In this document: positions 32,602 through 46,685 of the stretch, piece by piece
Position numbering within the stretch: position 1 is the stretch's first letter
Layout: each line of letters starts with the position of its first letter
Origin: Acanthochromis polyacanthus
Lineage: Eukaryota > Chordata > Actinopteri > Pomacentridae
Direction: 5' to 3'
NCBI RefSeq assembly: GCF_021347895.1
Contig: NC_067117.1
Coordinates: 19,288,858-19,352,857 of the forward strand
DNA length: 64,000 nucleotides
Notes under the pieces: generated by a model
Databases searched by the model: none
What the model was told of the DNA's origin: nothing
What the model saw: only the letters and a program-made list of their open reading frames with translations
Made by a program: the position numbers and the translations under genes

Positions 32602-35600
32602 TACTCTTTCCCCAAAAAGCCAATTATTTGCTTTGTAACAGCCAAACCAGGAAACATTGAGCCAATATAAATAAATACCAGGAGTCTTGACTTCTTACTA
32701 TTTCAGTTTGCTTTTAATCACTCATGGACAGTTGGAAATTAAAACCATTCATTGGAACCACCAAATTAATTCTTTACAAACTAACGTACCACTTTCAAGG
32801 TAGTCTGACTCACCAGATGTAGGCTGCAGGGATAAGCCAGCCAGCGGCCGCACATTTTAAGCTGTTTTCTCCTCACTCTCTGCTGCATGTTACGGTTTTC
32901 GAAATGTGTTCCACTACAGGAAACAACAACCTCTAAGCTAGCTAGATTTTACTGTGGTTTGGGATGATGCAGTAAGGCATCCCTGCTATTTTTTTTCCAG
33001 TTAATTAGCCGCTATAGTCACGGTTCTACACTCTTTTCTTTTGCAATTGTGCCACTAAAACAATTCCAGCCATCACGAGTTTGAGGGAACACCAAAGTTG
33101 CATCCTCCAATTAGCTCCATCCAATAGGATTCTGAGTGGTGTATGGAAATACAAAGAAGCCTCAGTGTTTTTTGATAATTAGGTGTGGTCAACTAAGCGA
33201 GACTACATTTAAGACAAGTTACTTGTAAAACTGTGATGACCTCAAATTTTTCAAGAACGTGAAGGTTGGGATCATTAGTGGTCAATATGAATTTCATGTG
33301 AACACAACACCTGCAGTCCAGCCTCTGCTAAGCCGTGGCTCATTCCACCATTATAGTCCTATAAGCTTTCAAGTCTTTCATACTAATACACAGTAAAGTT
33401 TCTTGAGGAAGCCACTGGACTGAAGTAGTCATTAGGTGGCCCAGGAGGATTATACCAAGGCAGTATTTAATGGCTGATTTTTCAACTCTACTTGCTTGTG
33501 TAAGCAAAGCTGTTGACACAATGGTGTTTTGGGAAAGCAGTATATGAAAACAGTGCCTGCTGCCAGGCCATGGGAAACTCAAGGACCCAAACATGCAGCT
33601 GAGTCAGACACACACAGACAATGTTGTTTCAGGTGAAGAGGCCGAGGACAACAGGTGTGTGTGTGAGAGAGAAAAGAGGAGCTTGGAGGAGATATATTCA
33701 TGCTTCTCCTACCTTCCTCCTCACACATGACCAGCCAAGAATGAATATATGATATATTAGATCCAAAAAGACAGAAAACGGAGTAGTGTGAGACAGTTAA
33801 AAGCTTTATTTGAAGTGGAGGGCACAGTGACCTACTTCAACAGAGGATTTACAGTGGGAGCTTGACATGCATGTAAACAGGAGTGTTAATTTTGTTGGGA
33901 AAGACAGAGACAATAACACAATATGGGAGCTTTATTAAAATACCACTGAGTCACCACAAGTCTGTGTAAATCTGATCTGTCAGCTCCCCCCGCCCCCTTT
34001 TTTCCCCTCGGTCTTTCCCAGTATCTGTCTCATCAACTGTCTCCTCATTGTCTCCTGGGATCATTTCTTACTGACCGCCTCTAACTGCTTTACCTTCTCT
34101 GATCTCTCAGCACTCCTCTGTCAGCTATTTCCGTCGTTTTTTTTGTCTAAACATCTTGTGTCCTCTTTCATTAATTCCTCCTGCCACTCTCCTCCCCTCA
34201 CCCTCTGCTTTTTTCTCATCCCAGCTGAACTCACTGTTTTAGCTCTGTTGTTCCTGTTCTTCCCCCTCTTGCATTTTTCCCTACTAGAAGCAGCTGTTGG
34301 GTGGTAGCTGCCTCTGAGTGGAGCTAATCTGTTTGATTTATCACTTAATAATTGGAACTTGAACTGGACAAGGTTGATAATCCTCCACTGTGCATGAAGA
34401 ATTTCAATATGTGCATCATTACCTCACCCATTTCTCTGTTTTCCATTCTCTTTTTTACCATCCCTGCTCAATCTGTACTCCCAAAACACTTACTTCTACT
34501 TTAGTCCATGCCTCAGATAATTTCGATTAACAATTATATTCTTAAAGTGTTTCCTTCTTTTGTCCTCTTTGATTCCATTTGTATTTTATTGAGGCATGTC
34601 TGCTTACGTAAAACTGTGTTTACAGCAGTTGGGTTCAGTTTCGGTTCAGTTGGGCCTGTTTTCTTTGGGTTGTGGTTGTGGGTGCAGCAGATGTTTTGGC
34701 TAACCATAAAGCCACGCCACACAGTGGTGGTTTGACAGTCTAAAGGAGCAGCCCAAAGCACAACAGGAGGAAGATTTACTTGTCCTGCGATAGAAATCAA
34801 TGGGCAAAAGCCAAGGGACTGCACGAAAATCAATATTTTTCCAGTGTTTGGGTCAATGTGTAACTTCTTCACTTACAGTACAACTTCCGCTAAAATACTG
34901 TGGCTAAATATGGGTGTTCCTCAATAAACACATTATATCGAAGTATAAATAGGAAGGCAACTTGCTTGGGGTTCTGCAGTGCTTTAGTGGGTCAGTGATT
35001 CATGCGACCTCATCGACTCTCGAGGTGGTAATGACCCACAGGGGCTTAAATCACTGGGAGTCACTTAAAACTGAAGCGGTTCAAACAAGTCCAGCTGCTT
35101 TTGTTGTAGCACTTAGATATACCATGACCTGGATGACTGAGAATCACCGTTTCAAATCCAATGCACGTATTAGGAATTGGAAACACTTTTTTTTTTCAAA
35201 TAATTTCTGATGTAGCGAACATTTAACTCACATGACTGATCAGCTGTAGTCTGCCCCGCTGGACAACATGAAAGGTCTCCAACACCAGCTGACATAAAAG
35301 AGTAATTATAACTGTCCAAATTTAAAACTATTAGTTTTTGTTAATGAGAAGTTTAAGGTATTCTGAGGCAATAGTATGTCCCAGTTGTATGCATACTGCA
35401 TGTAGTGCAGTAAGGGCAGCTGAAAATGTGCCATTTCTAATGCAGCCCTGGTTTTATTTCTTCTACTCTGCGTATAGCGCCACCTTCTGACAACACTACC
35501 AGCCTAGTTTATTTGCTCTAAAGCAGTTCATGAAAACAAGTCTAATGCAGATATCAAATTTCTTGCAAAATTTCAAATGTTCACTTCAAATTTTTTCACA

Positions 35601-38600
35601 GTTTCTTTACTGAGACAGACAAAAATATTTTTGATACCATATCCAAATAAAAAGTACTTTTCTTGGAGCATATAATATGCATATGTATTGTCTACGTTTT
35701 TGCTGTGTCCCTGCCTTGTATGGGTTTTCCTGAGTACCTGGGTCCTGCAGTGTAAATGTTTCACCACTAGGTGTCATGTTTCATCAACTGTCACATTTCT
35801 GTTGTGATCGTAATTTGAGAAGCACAGATGAAAAGTCTCATGCCTCTTGAGAAGACCACAATAAAGAAAGCTGTGTAAGCTCCCGGCACTCTGTTTGGCT
35901 TCCACATATCACCTGTTGACTTCAAAGCATGTGAAATGAGCCAGACTCGACTGTGCTCTCAGAGCACAGCAGCACCTTCTCCTAAAAAGGACAAGATGAT
36001 CCACTGAAACCAACCAAACATGGACTAATGATAAGCATTTCCCCTTTGGTGCTCAGGTGAAGCTAGTCATTTCCACTGACAGGATAAATTGATCCAGATG
36101 GCAAATGGACTCCACTTTGACTGCATTCTGACCTTCTCCTCACCTACCTCTTTGTAAGGTATTATTACCAGCAAAACAGAAAACATCTGACTAGTTCAAA
36201 GCTTGCACATCTGTCTCTACAGAAAGATGTGATCAGAAGCAGTTTCTCTTTAAGTATAGGTTTAGCTAAACTTCAGTGGTGGGAGTGGACAAAAATGAAA
36301 CTTTTAAGTTCAATCACCTACGTCTAAAGAAACTCATTGTGAAGTTAAGTTAAAAATATAGGCCAGTGAAATGATACAATACCCCGTGGAGTTTTAGCCC
36401 AACATCACACATGCTGTCCAACTTAAGGTGTGTTAAAAGCACTGTTCAGAAAAAGTGTGCGCATTTGTCTCTGTGTGTCTCAGGTTTTGAGTGTGTTTGT
36501 GCGTGTGAATAAACAAATCTGCAGCTGTGCAAGCAGTCGACCTGACATTCACATTAGTAGCAATGAGCTTTGAGCACATGTCCACCTAAGTGCACAAACA
36601 CACACTGACACACAAAGGCTGTGTGCTTAACAGGGCGCATAAGATCTATGTTGTGCTTGCAGAGCAGATTGAAGACTGCAGTCAAGACATGCAGGATAGT
36701 TTATGTAAACCTATTAAAACAGAATTAAACTCTATTCACAAAATGCCAAGAACAACAAACCTACTGGCTGACGGGCGGTGAAGGTCAAATAAAGAGAAGA
36801 AAATGGGCAAAATTAAACAAATCTTATGCAAACAATGTGTGTAACTGCTGAAGTTAGACTCAAATTAAAGTTCATACACAATGGCTTTGCAATAAAGTCT
36901 GGAATCTGTTTTTTTTTTAAAGAACACACACAACTCCCTTCCAGCAGCTGCTTCTGTGTGTTCGTGTTTTTCAGTGGGTTTACTGACACACCTGTCTGTC
37001 TGTGTCTGTGTTTGCAGAGGATTTGAAGGCTTTCCATTCTAGGAAATGTTAAAAGCTTTTCTTTCAGAGCAGGAGGAGGTCTTGTGCATCTGCCGCAAAT
37101 TTAAAAAAGACAAATAATAATAGAAAAGACTGGATTAATGTAGTTGCTGCCTCAAAAATAAGCTGCACACTGCAGTTGTTAGTATTCATCCAAGTACAGG
37201 CAAACGTCTGATTTCATACTTGCTGGCTTTTGTTACAGTTGTTGAAATAGGGGATTTAGATCAGTATATTTTACCGCTTCTTAAAGTGCTTTGAAACATT
37301 TTAAAAACAAAAATATTTCATGTATGTGTACAGAAATAAATTTAAAAATATGTTTTTAGGGAGATTACAAGGATCTGTCTACCTCTGTTAAAAGTTGTAC
37401 TGCTCACGTTGTTAAAGCTTAATGAGAACTCAGTTCGTTACAAAAGCACTCAAATGAAAATCCCGGCGTCTTTACAAAGAACAGAGGCAGCTGACCCTAA
37501 AACAGGCTGCCGGAAGCTGCAAGGTCACGACCTTTAGTCTCCATGACTCAACATATCCCACAAGTTGAGAAAGAAAACAACAGATACACACACTCACACT
37601 AACACTCACACATTTTGACCAACAGGTGGGAATTGTTGATGGGAGACAGATTCTTGAACATTATAGTCAGTGAAACTATTGTGTTTTTGTGTGGGCTGAC
37701 AGGCCTACAGGTGAGAAATGTGACCTCCTGGATCATGTGAATGGATTTTTCTGACATAGAAAATACATTGACCTACTTAGTCCAACTGGCCTTTGTCTAA
37801 CAACAAAATGCAACGGAAACAGCTCTGTGTCAACTCTCACTGCTGGGCCTGTATCACCTTTCTACCACATTATTTCTGACACAATATTTTGAAGCTTTAA
37901 ATAACACTTCTATTTTTCGAAGAGCATGTGAAACCTTCAAAGATCCAGACAGATGAAACAAGAGTGAGCAAAAATAAAAGTAAGAAAAACCTGCCGGCTG
38001 TAACTTTGACAAAATCGGAAACCTGCACAGACAGCTGAGCCGAAAACAGATTTCAGAGCAAAGCCCAAGCAAGAGAACTTCTCACACACAACATGTTTTA
38101 ACTGTAGCTAATATAGAAAATCAAAGTCTGACATTAAGATCTGGTCATTGGAGTTACATGGACTTTAACCTGGAACGCTACATTGCTGTAGTTGATGATA
38201 ATTTGTAAATTTAGATATTTCAACAAAATCAGAAAATTTGCTGTTGCACTTAAACACATTCACTGAATTCTGTGAGGACAACACATGCTTTCAATGACAC
38301 TTTATTTACTCAAAATAATGCAAATTTAATTTTTTTCGTGTTTGTTTTCAGAAGGTTAGCAATGTAGCAGCACCAGATTTTATTTATGTCTTTTTCCCTT
38401 GTTCCCTCGAGGTAAAATAGCTTCAAGTCTGACTTGTTTTACATCAAGATGCTACTATTTATTGCATTTAAATTCCACCCTGAAAGGTTTGCGCTAGTGG
38501 AAATTGCTCATATTTTCCAAAACTGCATATTTAATGTGACCCCAACAACACCTCCCTGCTGAGATACGTATCAAATATTAACTCTCCCCTCTGGAATTAA

Positions 38601-38872
38601 AACACAGGGAGGGTGAGCTTCATCAGTGCAGACAGGCCCTGAGGCAGAATGTTTTGTACACTCACACATTGCTGCTTTACACACCTGGAGGCCAAAATAA
38701 ACTTCTCCAAGTTGATCTAAACCGGTGCGCGGAAACACAAATTACACTCATTCTCAGTTCTTCCCTAATTCGAGCATCATTAAGGCTCGATTATAATATT
38801 TGATCCAAAAATTAAAAGAGGCGCAGAACAAGAAGACGAAAATGAAGAAAGACAAAAGTTGTTTGAACATAC
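32602..38872. other. Non-coding DNA, nothing recognised
   Basis: AT-rich sequence between the hAT element and the exon-like site at 38.87 kb. A pyrimidine-rich stretch lies at about 33985-34285. No repeat family or coding exon could be named. Confidence 0.55.
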
Positions 38873-39040
38873 CTTGAAATGTTGCTTCTCAAACTACCCA
38901 AAGAGAATCATCCTCACGTTGTGTTGCTGCGAATCACTGCAGGTTTAAAATCTTGACGAGCAAGCTGGAACAAGAGCCATGACCCAGCAACAGGTGTATC
39001 CTCGGAGGAAGGGTGGAGGAAGAGTAAGAAGGAGGGCTTA
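38873..39040 (-). other. Candidate non-coding first exon of the minus-strand gene
   Basis: On the minus strand a run ends at TTTCAAG|GTATGT, close to the donor consensus. Upstream is a moderately GC-richer stretch with an A/T-rich AAATAAA about 20-30 bp before the guessed start near 39040. Both ATGs in it are followed quickly by in-frame stops, and splicing directly to 12385 gives no start codon, so it could only be 5' UTR with a further exon between. The upper boundary is a guess. Confidence 0.25.
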
Positions 39041-42000
39041 AACCGTTGAGAGGGGGGAGTTTATTTGAGGTGCATGAAAAAGAAAAGGAACTGCGGTCAT
39101 GATACAACAAGCCCGCTTTTCCTGATCCTTTTGTTTCCTCTCTTTCATTCTGTCTAAATAGAAAACACAGTTGTCTGCATTTAATGTTTGTCTAAGAAAA
39201 ATCCATCTTGAAGCATAGATTTGCAATCGGAAGCCAACATTGTCATGCAGATTGTCACAGATTGTGTGAAGCAGTTTGGTAATAGGAATCTATTTTTTGC
39301 ATTGTTGTAAATGTAATGAAGCAGAAAGTTGTTTGCAACAACACAAATTTTCAATCAGTGTATCATTAGCTGGTGATGAAATGGCATGTGTTTAATTTTC
39401 CCCCACAAATAGAAAATAGAAAATGGTAGAGCAGTTCCTGTCAGAGCATTGTTTGGCTGCTTAAACTGCCAAATTACTGTTCTATTAATCCCAGCCATTA
39501 TACTTCACTTACTTGTTAGCTAAATGTAGATTAAAAGTTAAATACCATAGCTTTTCCAGGACCATATGTTGTTGAAAAGTGGCTGCTGTATGCCAAGGCC
39601 AGGTAAGGAATCACCAATGAGGCACGCGGCCAAGATGTTAATCATATCAGTGTTGGTACTTCAGGGCTGTCTCTTATAAATAGCATAGAGTAACACAAGA
39701 AACCCTTAAAATGTGTTATAATGACACACAAAATGCTCTTTAAAGTGACATGATATGATTTGAAAGCCACGTTTTGTGTTGGTCAACAAATTGGTGGCCA
39801 ACAATGCAAAGATTTTAAATTCACATTGGTGCGAAGAACTTTTAGCTAATTACATTTGTACTAATTTCATGAATTGCTGTGAGCTAGGATTGCATCTGTA
39901 CAATAAAAAGACTAATTGGGTGAAAAATACAAACACAAACTTGGGTCTGTGTAACACCAGAAACAATGTGTTTCTGACCTCGTTACAGACTCCACTGAGA
40001 ACACACTGGCCTTCATAAGTGATCAGTTGTGGTAGAGGTTGCTGGAGGTAACCTCTTTTGAATAAATATAGCTGTGTACTATCTCATGCACAGGCCGACC
40101 CTGTTCTCGCTGCGCCCAGTGTGCCTGCCTTCCACCCGTCACAGAAAATGGAGCTCAGAATTTGGGTCAAGCAGCCCCAGGAGTTACGAAGCTGTCTTCT
40201 TCAGACTTCAGCATCATTGCATGGATTATAGTATGTGTGTCTGCAACATTCATCATAGTCACAAGCTTTGTTTTTGCCTTTACAATTGTGCTTTGATATT
40301 AAATTACTGAAATTCATTCAGAGTGCAGTGAGAGTGGATGACAGTGGATTTATGAGCTGGAACTGTTGAAAGATTCAAACGTGACACGCACCAGTCATGG
40401 ACTCATAAAAATGAATATACAGAGTGCATTTCAGCCGTGATGAACACTCTAGATGCACCTAAAATGCCTGGAAAAGAAACACCAATCTCATTTTTGTACA
40501 AAGTACAACGATCCTAAATGTTTTGCTTATCCATTGTGGTGTTTTGTGGTTTCTTGAAAAGTCACAAAGCATTTATTTAATTCCAAAAATAACATCTTAA
40601 CGTTATGAAAAAGACTTTTTCCCACTGATCTTCTTAGTTTGCCATATTTTCTGTTCTTCTATTGTCTGATCAGGTCAAAACAGTCTTAGCTGATTTCAGA
40701 TCTCTAAATCACCAGCCACATAATTTCACAAGTGATTCAAACAGAGACAAATAAGCCAATACATTTGGCTTTTTAGGTCTAAAGTAAGAACATTTTGGTA
40801 AAATGTCAGTATTTTCACATGAAAGTAAAAACTTCACACACACAATTTTGAAGTAGTAGCTTCATACTTCAATAATCCAAATACTTTAATACACCACTAT
40901 GTTGAAAATCTCATAATTTTGCCTTTTGTAAGCCAGAATTCTGACTCAGTATCTCACAAGTTTAAGCCTGTCATAATTTTGCCCTATCGTGGGTTTTTCT
41001 ATTTTTGGCAGAAACAGGCCTCCATACATTTATAATCTTTATCCAGAGAAAATGCTGCGACCTCAGAGACAGATGGCACGCTTTTAGACAATGAAATGTG
41101 GATTTATTGCTGCTGCTTCATGTGCTCGACTCTACAGTACACTGCAGACGCTCTGCAGCATGCTGTACACTGCACATGAAGCCCTCCACTTCCAAGACTG
41201 TCTCAGCATGACGATGCCTCCTCCTATAGAAATGATGTTATCTGCTGCTCCCTGCTGCGTTCTTCATGCAGAGATGTAGGCCAGTTTAACTGAGCGCTAA
41301 TCCTTCCCTCTTTAAGTCTTTAATTATTGACAGTAGTTCAGAGACAGGCCACAGACCTGACGTCTTTTTTACAATGCAGGCCACACCTTCGCTTTGATGA
41401 TGCCACTGGACAAATACAGACACACTGAGCCAGCACACTCCGTAAAAACATCTTTTATGTTACCAAAGTGAGAGTTTGCTTGTTGAGCTGTGATTAAAAA
41501 ACCCAGTTATTAAAACTGCTTTGTTTGGGATTTTTTTGCATTCATGAAGAGAATGGGATTCTAAGGACAGCGACTCACACAGATTGAAAAATCAAATACA
41601 TCTTAAGTATCATTTTTTTTCCATTTTATAGCAGCTCTGTGTTCTGGTGAGAGACTCTTACCCCTGCAGTTGTGTTGCAGAGTAATCAAAATACTGTAAT
41701 ATACTGTGCCAATATTCTAAAAACTGTTATGACAGAAGGTTTCCTGATTAGAAAGTCAAGTTGTATGTAGCACTAAATCACAAATTTTTCCCAAAGGGTT
41801 TTAACACCCTCAATCTTTCACAGTGAATGAGGAAAAGCAACAGATTAGTGATGCCTCTTGCACACTGACATGCAACAGTAATGAACCCAGTCTAACAATA
41901 TGTATGTTTTTTTTTTCACTTGTAAATGATGTGCTTGCTGATCTTAGATATTTGTAATAGCTCACACATTTTAATGAATTCTAAATATTGAGGTGGTTTT

Positions 42001-43862
42001 TCTGTGTTGCAGTTTAACGATAGCAGGTTTCACAGTTTAAAATGTAGCAGCAAGCAGCTGGTTGTTATCACAGTTAAGCTGACATTTCAAGATTCACAGC
42101 TAAATTTACTCCTGTTAAGTTTTGCTCCCAGATATGGAAGAACTTGCTCCAGGCAATCCACACATTTGCAGCAAAACTACTAATGAAAGCACTTGATATG
42201 CAATGCTGAAAGTGAGCATGCTGCTTCAAAAGTGCATGTAGCAAAAACAGAAACACTAATGAGCCGGGTTTTGATCTGCAGTAGGAGTTGCAGGTCTGAG
42301 ACCAAAGCGAAACATTGGGAATGCAGCATTTGTGTGTTGCCTTTCAGATCTTATCAATGGGATATGTGATGGTTACTTACCCACACATGACTGCACTCCT
42401 CTGTAGGAATACTACAAGTCCTTAGGCTCACTCTGACTTCAAAGATGTGTATTTTTGGCAAATATGACTCATTTCCTCCTGTCACACTGAGGCATACGTT
42501 CAAACGGGCATGTTGTTTGAAGCAGGAATACTTTTATCTGCTGTGTGAATGAAAAATGAGTCCTGGGCTTTACCTCGCAAAGGAAAACCAATTATTAGTC
42601 ATTGATCTGGATATAGCAAATCCATATCGGGGGCATATTGTTTTACATACCCTAACAATCTACTGCATTATAAATATAAAAAAATAAAACAGCTGATGAC
42701 AGTAAAAATAAAAATCAATAGGGTGTTAGAAGTAGCCTCTAAAGCCTTAGTTTGACCTTCGAACAGCGTCTCATGAGACATATTAGTGTTTTCATAGAGG
42801 CTGACTTCACCTCAGACTTGGATGTTATTAAAAACCTCCCCACAGGCCCAATCAATAGAGACAGTCCTGCTGTGCTGCATATGGAGAGCTGAGTTATCCA
42901 TCAGAGCTGATCTCTTGATGCCAAACACATACAAATACAAATTATCCAAGTGAAAACAAGCTTTTCAGGAGCAGCACGCTCACCGTGATATGGGCATCAT
43001 CTTAAATTAAAATGTTACAATTTAATACCTAATTTAAGACCCCCAGCTATGAGTAAGACTCAGGTGAGGCCGCTATCAACACTCAGAATCAAACAATGTT
43101 CTAAATTAAATATGCATGAAAGAAGAGAAGTTAATATGAGTGTAGTGAAGCAGAGGATTTTGAGAAACGAAAAGGTTAAATTGAAATGGCAATCATGTTC
43201 TAGTGCCACTGGCCTGAAAGGCAGCCAACTTTGAAGACCATGTTGTTGTAATTATTGAGCTACTAATTATATTACAGCAGGCACAATTTTCCGAACTTGC
43301 AACTTTGCGAATCGAAAAGCCGATATGGACGTTGCTGTGTGAATTGAGCAAACTTTAATTCTCAGTAGCACATTAGAGCTCTTACTGCAGATTGAAACGG
43401 TTGATTCCCAGCTTCAGAAACATGAACAACAAACACACATCTACCAGCCCGATCTCATCTACACACTTACATAACATGCATATTATTCTTCCCACACACA
43501 CACTCTGATGCAAACCTTGATGACCCTGTCTGTCTGCCTGTTTGTCTGCCCGTCTGTGCATCACTGCAGGACTATGACCCAAACTAGCTGTCAGTTGTGG
43601 TCTTAAAAAGGCTACTGTGATTAAAAAAGTCGACCATTTTCCCAGTGATGTCATCTCATACACAGTGCAAAAGAGGGAGGTGGGCTTTTAAAACTGCGTC
43701 GGCTAAAAGGAAATGCAGGTGCTGTGTGAAAGCAACTGAAATTTAGGATACTGCAAAGCTGTATAATACATGAGCAACAGCAGCCTCTAGTGGATCACAT
43801 GGTGTGGGTGGGTGTGTAGCTGCTCGGTGGAAACACAGTGATGGGTAGATGGTTGAAAACTC

Positions 43863-43863
<1 letters not shown>
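39041..43863. other. Non-coding DNA, nothing recognised
   Basis: Mainly AT-rich. A slightly GC-richer patch at 40085-40210 has no long frame. No element ends or target duplications were seen. Confidence 0.55.

Positions 43864-43951
<88 letters not shown>
43864..43951. repeat. Long (GT)n microsatellite
   Basis: About 42 uninterrupted GT units on the plus strand. Reading frames across it (poly His-Thr and poly Val-Cys) are artefacts. Confidence 0.97.
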
Positions 43952-43953
<2 letters not shown>

Positions 43954-44105
43954 GTGAGAGAGGGGAAAGAGAGAAAAAGTGAATATGGGGGTGTGCAGAC
44001 ATCAATATTGTGAAGTCTGCACAGACTGTTAAAGTGTGGGTGTGTGCCTGCAGAGCTCAGAAAGCTGTTAAACACAGAATGTAGCTGCAAGCAAAAAACA
44101 CTGTA

Positions 44106-44106
<1 letters not shown>

Positions 44107-44189
<83 letters not shown>

Positions 44190-44200
44190 TGTGAGTGTGT
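44107..44200. repeat. Long (GT)n microsatellite
   Basis: About 40 GT units, with GA interruptions at the right end, lying 155 bp right of the preceding GT array and in the same orientation. Confidence 0.97.
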
Positions 44201-46039
44201 GGGCTCAAAGTGGGGATGTTCAGCTTGGCGTGCTGTGTGACTGAATAAAATTTAAATGTGTTTGATTTCTAGTTGCTGTCATCAAAAAAGAGGATGATGT
44301 TCTTGCATGATGCAGCATGCAGCGGCACGATGCAGTCACACAGAGACGCTGGCCTGGTGGAGTTTACACATGTGCAGATGTCAGGACTTTCAGTAGGAGG
44401 TACTTTTCAACATGTTAATACCCACCAACGTGTAAATGTACTTTGCATCACGTGTCTGTTTGATCGCTACACCTCTGCAGCAGAGACCGCTCAGCACTGA
44501 ATGATCTCATCTACAGAGACAGCCAGCTGTGATGCTATGTGGAGGGATGAATGATGCCTCGAGATTCTACCTCCATCACATGTCTGCTTTCCTTTTTCAT
44601 CTTTTATTTAATCTTTCTCCTGAAGGCAGGGAGGAAGATGAAAAGGATGGGCAGGTGTGAGGTGTGGCACGGCAAGGCAGTTTTATATATGTGGCATGTT
44701 TCAATATAGGAAAATCCATTGGTCTGAACATTTGAATTCATGCAGCAACAATTAACACACGAAGAAGACAGTATTAACAAGAAAATGCAGCTTTAAGCAA
44801 AGAAAAGAACAAATATTCTCCTTCTACAATGCATCACTGCACCCTGACCCTGCAGACATGCACAAATACATACAGACGTATTCATTCAGTTGGTGACTAA
44901 TCATAATTTCTCATTGTGGGACCAACTGACTTACTTGCTGATGAAATCCTTAACACATTTACCTCCTGAGGACTGCAACAAAATGAACTAAGAAAAATCC
45001 TTCTCGATGTTGCTAGTATATATCATTTAATGGGCAAAAGTCTAAAATATGATTGAGGTTATCAGCTCACCATATGCTGACACCAGTACTGGGTTGAGGA
45101 TCAAACAAAACAATGATGAAACTAATGCTGCACAGATGAATGTTGTTACCGTGCCTAGTACAAAATTGGAAAACGCAAGTTTTGGCTTAATGCTTAATCA
45201 CACAGTTGTGACATTGTTGAACGAGGTCAAGATGGCACCGCTGCTGTAGCAAAGTCATTTAAAACCCAAGCACAGAAACATACAGTGGATGGGTTTTCAG
45301 CAAAGAGACATAATTCTTAGTTCCTGACCTCTGATTATATTAAAACAAGACAAAAAACGACAAATAATTTTGTAAAACCACACCTGCTATCAAGCTAGAT
45401 AAATAACCCATGATCAAATCACAGATCACTCTGATTGATGACAGAGTATGTAATTTCTCCTTCATTTGGATATAATCATCATGTGTCATTTTAAAATGAA
45501 GAACTGTGGACGGCCTAATGAGAAGAAAAAACAGATAGAATGACATGAATAATTGAATCCCACGGTGGCAGGGGGCTAAATACAGGCACCGAGTCATCAA
45601 TATCTGAGCTTGTTAATTAAACAAAACCAGACATGATCAGAAGCTAATAGTCAGGACTGGTCTTCACAGACAGAGCAGAGAGCACCACCTACCTGCTTCT
45701 CAAGGTGCTGTGTGATGTATTTTTTCCTATTATGCAAACAGGTCATATCACCTTTTTGTTATGTAAGCTTCCCCAAACATGGTATGTTTTTAGATTCACA
45801 CTGAAGGCCCCCCACACACAGTCACACAGAGATATGCTTAGGAGCTTATTAATTTCCTGTCCTTCGGCTGACGCTCGGTGACAGAGTAAAACCCTGACTG
45901 CACCCGTCAGAGTCATGAGTTATCGCTCTGTACCATAGACTATAAAATCTTTATACACAATCTATGCTTTGAACTGAGCCGGTCCATGAATGTCTCCGGG
46001 TTGAACATCACAGTAGAGAACATAGAAAAGACATACATT
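44201..46039. other. Non-coding DNA, nothing recognised
   Basis: AT-rich sequence after the second GT array. No coding exon, RNA gene or element terminus was identified. Confidence 0.5.
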
Positions 46040-46685
46040 GCTGTAGCTATGTCTGTCATTGTTCCTGGGGTTGTTTTCTGTTTTTTTTCTTTTCCTTGTC
46101 CGTTTCTGTGCTTCCTGTGATTCTGTTTGTCCATGTGTAGGTTAAAATGTAACCTTTTCAGTTACTTCTAGTTTTATTTTGAAAATACCTTTCTTCTTGT
46201 GTTTTTACCTCTCGTCTGTGTTCCTCTTTTTTCTCCCTTTTGATCACTGTGAGTGGTTTCACCTGTGTCTTGTCTCGTAATTGGTTCCCTGTTTGTATAA
46301 TTGACTATATATTGCATTTTCTTTTGTTCTGTTTGCCTCCCTTCTGTGACTCTGCAGGATATCGACCTTTTTGCCCTCCTGTTTGACCCCTGTGTAATAT
46401 CTGAATCTGCGATATATTCCATGTATAATCCTCGTGTTAACCAGGTTTGTGTCTTGCAGTTTGGATGTTGGGCTCTTTCACTTTTGTGTTTTTTGCCTTT
46501 GGATCAATTGTTTTTTTTAAATATGCTTGTGGACTTTCAGTTTAGTCTGTCTCCAAGCTTTTCCAGCCACTTTCTGTTCACCCTAGTAAGTGTTTCTTTG
46601 AACAAACTTTATTTGTTACTTTCATCTACCTGCTTATTGTGTCTGCACTTGGTTCCTGCCCCGCTAATCCTGACAATGTCTTGAC
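46040..46685 (+). repeat. Possible LTR-derived or other retroelement fragment
   Basis: A long T-rich, low-purine stretch on the plus strand with GTTCCTGGGGTTG, GGTTTCACCTGTGTCTTG, TGTATAATTGACTATATATT and an end at CCTGCCCCGCTAATCCTGAC. The composition and the CACCTGTGTCTTG phrase recall fish Gypsy-type LTR sequences. I found no convincing terminal TG...CA pair with a target duplication, so the assignment is weak. Confidence 0.3.

Noticed and set aside
43743..44244. Frames encoding poly His-Thr or poly Val-Cys
   Set aside because: They are translations of (GT)n microsatellites. The same applies at 58401-58658, 61877-62182, 55268-55495 and 32432-32623.
46301..46684. 127-codon hydrophobic plus-strand frame resembling a membrane protein
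   Set aside because: The T-rich composition forces Leu, Phe and Ser; the region looks like a retroelement fragment.
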